Source: Pseudo-nitzschia pungens
Taxonomy: Eukaryota; Bacillariophyta; Bacillariophyceae; Bacillariales; Bacillariaceae
Assembly: GCA_037355855.1 (NCBI GenBank)
Contig: CM074761.1
Coordinates: forward strand, 3,925,346-3,989,345
Length of the DNA: 64,000 nt
Reading direction: 5' to 3'
A program made the position numbers and the translations under genes. Within the stretch, counting starts at the first letter, position 1. Each line of letters begins with the position of its first letter. Shown one piece after another: positions 59,980-64,000 of this stretch. Under the pieces are notes generated by a model. It did not search any database. It was not told the origin of the DNA and saw only the letters and a program-made list of their open reading frames with translations.

Positions 59980-60195
59980 GTATCAAACATGCGCGCGGTA
60001 GACAGCTTTTCGGACGACAGGTTCATCCTCTGAAAGATACAATGTAATCGAGATGAATAGAAAAAAAAGAAAAAAAAATGTGAACAATTATCTTTAACGG
60101 TGATGGCACAAATAGCTTTGGGATAACGAGCCAGCAGTATATTCGATGCCTCTTCCATTGTGTGATGTTCTGATACAGATTCACTTGGCATACAG

Positions 60196-61463
60196 TTACT
60201 CCTTTTTATTGTATTGTTTCGTCCATCGACCATTCGCATCTTTCACCCAGTCAAACTCCTTATTTTGCATTGCTAGTCTAACGTCGCTAAAGAACCGCAA
60301 TTCGATGTCTTCGTATAGAAGTATAGCATTTGGTTGGTCGTTGTACTGAAATAAATACTGGTGAATGCCAAAGTGCAAGGATTAGCGTGAGCTCATACTG
60401 GATAATCGTCCACAACCCCAGTTGAAGGGGCTCAAAACCGATGGAAATGAACCCTTTTATAACTTACTTTGATAGGGAACTTCCAGTACTGTTTGTCACG
60501 AAATTTATCGTGGTGATCAGTTACTACATCGTTGATGAAGGATCCCTTGTAGTATACTCGTGCCTTCAAATAACTTTCATTTGCGACAACATCGACTTTA
60601 GCTTCACGAGAGTTTCCTTTCTTTTTTGGAATTTCGGCTTTTTGTAAAAGTGCCCTGAGAGTTTTCACGTCCTTCCAGATCTCTTCACCCGTCTCTTTGT
60701 CTGTTTCGCTTGGCCCTCCCGTTCCAAACACACCGAATGTAACTGAATTCATGCCTTTGAACTCCGTGACAATTTCCGAATCCGTCTTCATCATCTCCAT
60801 AGCCAGAGGATGACCCGCCAATTTTGACTTGCGTAGCGACGAAATTATTTCTTTGTCACATTTGTCAAGGGATCGAATTTTATCGGCATCCGTTGAATAA
60901 TCAAGGGAAAATGATTCTAAGAGCACTTCGTTTGACCACTTTTCCTTTACATCCAAAGCTCCAGGTTTCAAATTCAATTTTACTGGTTTCCATTCAAAGT
61001 CTTTATAAATGGTAAACCCTTTTTCATCCTTGATATAACATTTTTTCGGTGTATGATTCGGCTCCGAAAGATCTGACATAACCAATCGGAATGTGCGTAG
61101 ACGCAAAAACATCCATACGGTCAGTGTGTGGTGACCCTGTGATTTCACATTCGATTATCAAAGAACTCGTCGGATCAGTATGCAATACATACCTTCTGGA
61201 AAACATTGTCCTTGGTACGAGACTATCCAATCTCGAAGCACATCAGAATTTATCTCTTTCCCACAAAATCTCTCAAGATCCTTCCACGACGCCTTTCGCG
61301 AGAATTTACCACCAGATTCGATTTCCATTTGGTACGGCGAAGATTTCCCCTCCGTATCGTCTGCTTTATGGAGATCAAGTCCTTCGATTTTTTCCGTGAT
61401 ATCCTCTCCGTCATCGGGATCGGAATCCTTCTTCGATATCGTAAGCTTAACTGTTAACACCAT
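60196..61463 (-). CDS. orphan protein, three exons, unknown function
   Basis: Exons 61193-61463, 60468-61136 and 60196-60345 with GT-AG borders; introns 56 and 122 nt. Start at 61463 is the first ATG of the frame (MVLTVKLTISKKDSDPDD). I recognise no family. It is a soluble, charged, mixed alpha/beta-looking protein with no signal peptide or membrane segment. Exon phases require one base fewer in exon 2; shortening the A6 run (plus-strand T6 at 61041-61046) gives FGAESYTEKCYIKDEKGF and about 362 aa. The first intron is short for this window. Later blocks include VTFGVFGTGGPSE and YNDQPNAILLYEDIELRFF. Coding status rests on frame continuity and splice consistency. Confidence 0.6.
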
Positions 61464-62695
61464 ACCGTTTCTGTTTTGGATTGTCGATGAGAGGTCTCTA
61501 CGCGATAAAAGTAAATAGAATGTTATGAATTGAGTTGAGCCGCTGGGATCTTTGTGTTGTGTTGTGCCACACAGTTTAGAGTCCTAGCTCAGTCTCACAG
61601 AAGCAGATCAAACTATGTCTTTGGGTTGTAATCTTACTTCGTATCGATTACAACCAAGACCGTAAATTGAAAGAAAAATAATGACACCAAGATCCAACAC
61701 GTGATCGAAAATAAAAACAATTCGAGGATCGAGGAGGAAAAGATGTCGACTGTAGACGACTAACTCGTCGACTCCTACTGGTGTTTGCGGAAGTCATAGA
61801 ATCACGGGTAATCTTAAAAGTCTTATGACGCTTTCAGCAGGTATGGAAGTTCTGTACTCGTACGTCCTGCAATTACGAAAATACTTCTTCGCTGTGATCG
61901 TGCCTGTCATTTTTACTGTCATCACTATTACTGTACGTGTACCGGTAGGGTATTTTTGACAAAAATTTTTGAAAACTCCCAAACCGATGAACATTGAAAG
62001 CCCATAACCTGATAGTTTTGTATACCTTTGCCGCTCTCCAGTGGTACGTTCAGTAATCTTACCTGGTAAGATTGCTCTATGGGTTTGGTCAACGCGCGTG
62101 AGACCAAAAAGAAAACCCGGCAGTGCATCAATTGTCGTCCGGATCAGTCGTTGCTCGGTTTTATTGTCCGAGTATCGCACGCGTAGGAGGTGCTTCGTAT
62201 TCAGTATTGTACCGGTAGGATTTTACGGTAGTTACCAGTACGGCAACGCACATCACTCTCAAAAAAAGTTATCTCACCACAATCCATACATCACGTGTCG
62301 CATCATTTGTATCTCAATCAAGCTGTGTCGACGAATTATCCTTCTTTAGCCAATCGTCTCCCACTCGTTAATGGCGTCATATCGAGGCGGAGATAATTCA
62401 GCAATCAGAGCTCTAACGTTACAGTAGGACCAGCGATATTAGCATCGCAGCTCTGTTCGAAACTGATCATTCTTTTTCGGTGCCAAAACCTACCTTTTAC
62501 TCCTACTGACTGCGCGCGGCCCATCACTTTTTTCAACCCCGTAGCAATACGTGAATCAGTACTGAAAAGTTGACAACACCTAAGTTGTTGAGCTCGTTTC
62601 GTAATCAATTAGTGAAAAGTGAATACACCAAAGGGATACTTCAATTTTTTTGCATACCTCCATCGGGACTTTTCTTGCATTCTACAAACATCATC
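61464..62695. promoter_or_regulatory. divergent intergenic region with recurrent elements
   Basis: 1.2 kb between the orphan gene (-) and the SET gene (+). Contains GTAATCTTAC at 61628-61637 and 62053-62062, a near copy GTAATCTTAA at about 61807, and TACCGGTA at 61940-61947 and 62210-62217. No credible gene. Confidence 0.45.
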
Positions 62696-64000
62696 ATGGC
62701 TGGAACTCGATCTTCTGTAAAAGTGGAGCCATCTGATTCAAAAAACTCCGCGTCAAATGATCAAGAAAGCACATACGAGAAGGTTATGGGCATTGAATGT
62801 TCAGGGGAAGTAAATGACAATAGTGGAGGGGGAGTGGAGGCTCTATCGAAGCGATTAATTGGTTTTCGAAAATGGTGTACCAACGACGCGAAAATAAAAA
62901 TTCATCCTTCCATATGCATAGTCAATGGGGAGGCAACTGATGGGACAAAGAACGCTCCGGTAATCGCTTTTGGTCCACCGGCAGGGAGCCAACCTGGACC
63001 AGCAGCGGTGAAATCAGGTCCGGGGAGAGTGGGGATGGTAGATGGGGCAGCAGACAGAGCGCTATATGAACGGACAATGGGTTGTCAAGTCTGGACTACG
63101 AGGGAAATCAAAAAGGATGAGGTGATGATGACTTGTCCCAAGTCAGCTATGATCACTGCCGACTTGGTAGCCGCCAGTGATGCTGGAAAAGCTGTGTTAG
63201 CGTGTTGTAAGAGTTTAGGTGATGGTAACACTACCAACTTTTGGGACGCATTTGAGAATACTACCGTTTGCGTTTCAAAGTATGCTCAAAAGACAGCAAT
63301 GAACAAGGGCGAGCAACTTCTTATCAATACATTGAGAGACCGAACCAAAGCTGAAAAAGCGTTTTTGAAAGCAAACGAAAGCCAAAATTCTTCATACGAT
63401 CTTGCGAACTTTGGGGACGTATCGACAAGGGCTCCATTTTTGGCTTTCCTGATACACCAACGATTTTCACCGCACGCTAATCCTCCAGTAACAAGCGCGA
63501 GCAACATCGATTTTGATAAGATCTTTGCCGAAAACGAAGATGACAATGCCTTATTTCATGCACAAATGACACAGCCACTCCCGGACACTCCTTCATCCTA
63601 TGGCCCATACGCGAGAACACTTCCTTCGGCAGTGTCCTTACCAATTTGCTGGGAGCGGAACGAGTTGAGTCTGTTATCTAGCTGCATGCCAGGTGTGGCG
63701 CCTCTTCAGGAAATTGCGAATACCACCATGCAACTCGTTGCCGAGTTCATTGCCCTGCTCAATGCCGGGATCCTCACCAGATTTCCCTCCGTTTTTTCAC
63801 CTGGTATGATCACGTGGGAACGTTGGGTTTGGGCGTACTCAGTTTTTGCATCTCGAACTTTGCCATCAGCGATGTACATGAACGAAGGAGAAGATAGTGC
63901 GAAATCTCACATACCCTTGGCAGAAGATGAACGACTTTACTCCCCCGCTCATATATGGGATGAGCTAGGTGTAATGGTTCCTTTTCTGGATATGATAAAT
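62696..64000 (+). CDS. SET-domain lysine methyltransferase (SETD/LSMT type), 3' end missing
   Basis: Open for 435 codons from ATG 62696 to the window end without a stop. The last residues ELGVMVPFLDMIN match the conserved end of the split SET core (usually ...DMINH) of the Rubisco-LSMT/SETD3/SETD6/RKM class. Upstream, RTLPSAVSLPICWERNELSLLSSCMPGV and ITWERWVWAYSVFASRTL fit the SET-insert (iSET) region. The N-terminal part reads SKRLIGFRKWCTNDA, a diverged form of the family's start of the SET fold. Substrate is likely a non-histone protein; unknown. Rest of SET and the substrate-binding domain lie outside the window. Confidence 0.82.
   Translation, partial: MAGTRSSVKVEPSDSKNSASNDQESTYEKVMGIECSGEVNDNSGGGVEALSKRLIGFRKWCTNDAKIKIHPSICIVNGEATDGTKNAPVIAFGPPAGSQPGPAAVKSGPGRVGMVDGAADRALYERTMGCQVWTTREIKKDEVMMTCPKSAMITADLVAASDAGKAVLACCKSLGDGNTTNFWDAFENTTVCVSKYAQKTAMNKGEQLLINTLRDRTKAEKAFLKANESQNSSYDLANFGDVSTRAPFLAFLIHQRFSPHANPPVTSASNIDFDKIFAENEDDNALFHAQMTQPLPDTPSSYGPYARTLPSAVSLPICWERNELSLLSSCMPGVAPLQEIANTTMQLVAEFIALLNAGILTRFPSVFSPGMITWERWVWAYSVFASRTLPSAMYMNEGEDSAKSHIPLAEDERLYSPAHIWDELGVMVPFLDMIN

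Overview
The window is nuclear DNA of a diatom, most likely a pennate one. The evidence is a fucoxanthin-chlorophyll a/c protein gene (56.1-56.8 kb), plastid precursors with the stramenopile signal-plus-transit layout and an F/W at the presumed cleavage site (a pseudouridine synthase at 11.0 kb, SmpB at 15.6 kb), two diatom-type HSF-domain transcription factors, GT-AG introns mostly of about 80-130 nt, and the standard code. Genus and species cannot be fixed from the sequence. I count about 18 protein-coding genes on both strands, one of them cut by the right edge. I saw no rRNA gene, tRNA, CRISPR array, virus or autonomous transposon.

Layout. 0.8-3.1 kb: ESF1 (rRNA processing). 4.3-6.8 kb: a kinesin with a membrane tail. 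6.8-12.5 kb: a GC-rich stretch with an RluA-type pseudouridine synthase (its 3' end is tandemly duplicated), the complex I assembly methyltransferase NDUFAF5, and a second RluA-type synthase. 12.7-16.2 kb: a NOL8-like nucleolar protein (-) and plastid SmpB (+). 16.5-22.7 kb: a Trithorax/KMT2-type histone methyltransferase, including a 5' exon and a post-SET tail outside its long open frame. 24.5-29.8 kb: two tandem paralogous membrane kinase-like genes. 32.0-37.3 kb: two convergent HSF genes. 40.1-43.6 kb: glutamate-cysteine ligase in seven exons. 43.9-45.2 kb: nucleotide-sugar transporter. 46.0-47.9 kb: PUS3-like tRNA pseudouridine synthase. 49.0-52.7 kb: a PDZ-domain protein. 53.0-54.0 kb: cytosolic fructose-1,6-bisphosphatase. 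56.1-56.8 kb: FCP. 58.4-60.0 kb: gamma-butyrobetaine hydroxylase-like dioxygenase. 60.2-61.5 kb: an orphan gene. 62.7-64.0 kb: the start of an LSMT/SETD-type lysine methyltransferase.

The genes do not form an operon-like unit. Several share themes: ribosome and RNA maturation (ESF1, NOL8-like, three pseudouridine synthases, SmpB) and chromatin or transcription (KMT2, two HSFs, SET).

Two cross-window patterns stand out. (1) The intergenic DNA is strongly enriched in the 10-mer GTAAGRTTAC (18 exact copies on both strands, against about 0.2 expected) and the palindrome TACCGGTA (12 copies against about 1). I found none inside coding exons. (2) At least 13 places in otherwise conserved genes need a one-base frame correction. 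Ten have one base too many and three have one too few, usually at short homopolymers. Uncorrected assembly indels are the simplest explanation, but the bias and clustering (four in the NOL8-like gene) should be checked against RNA reads.
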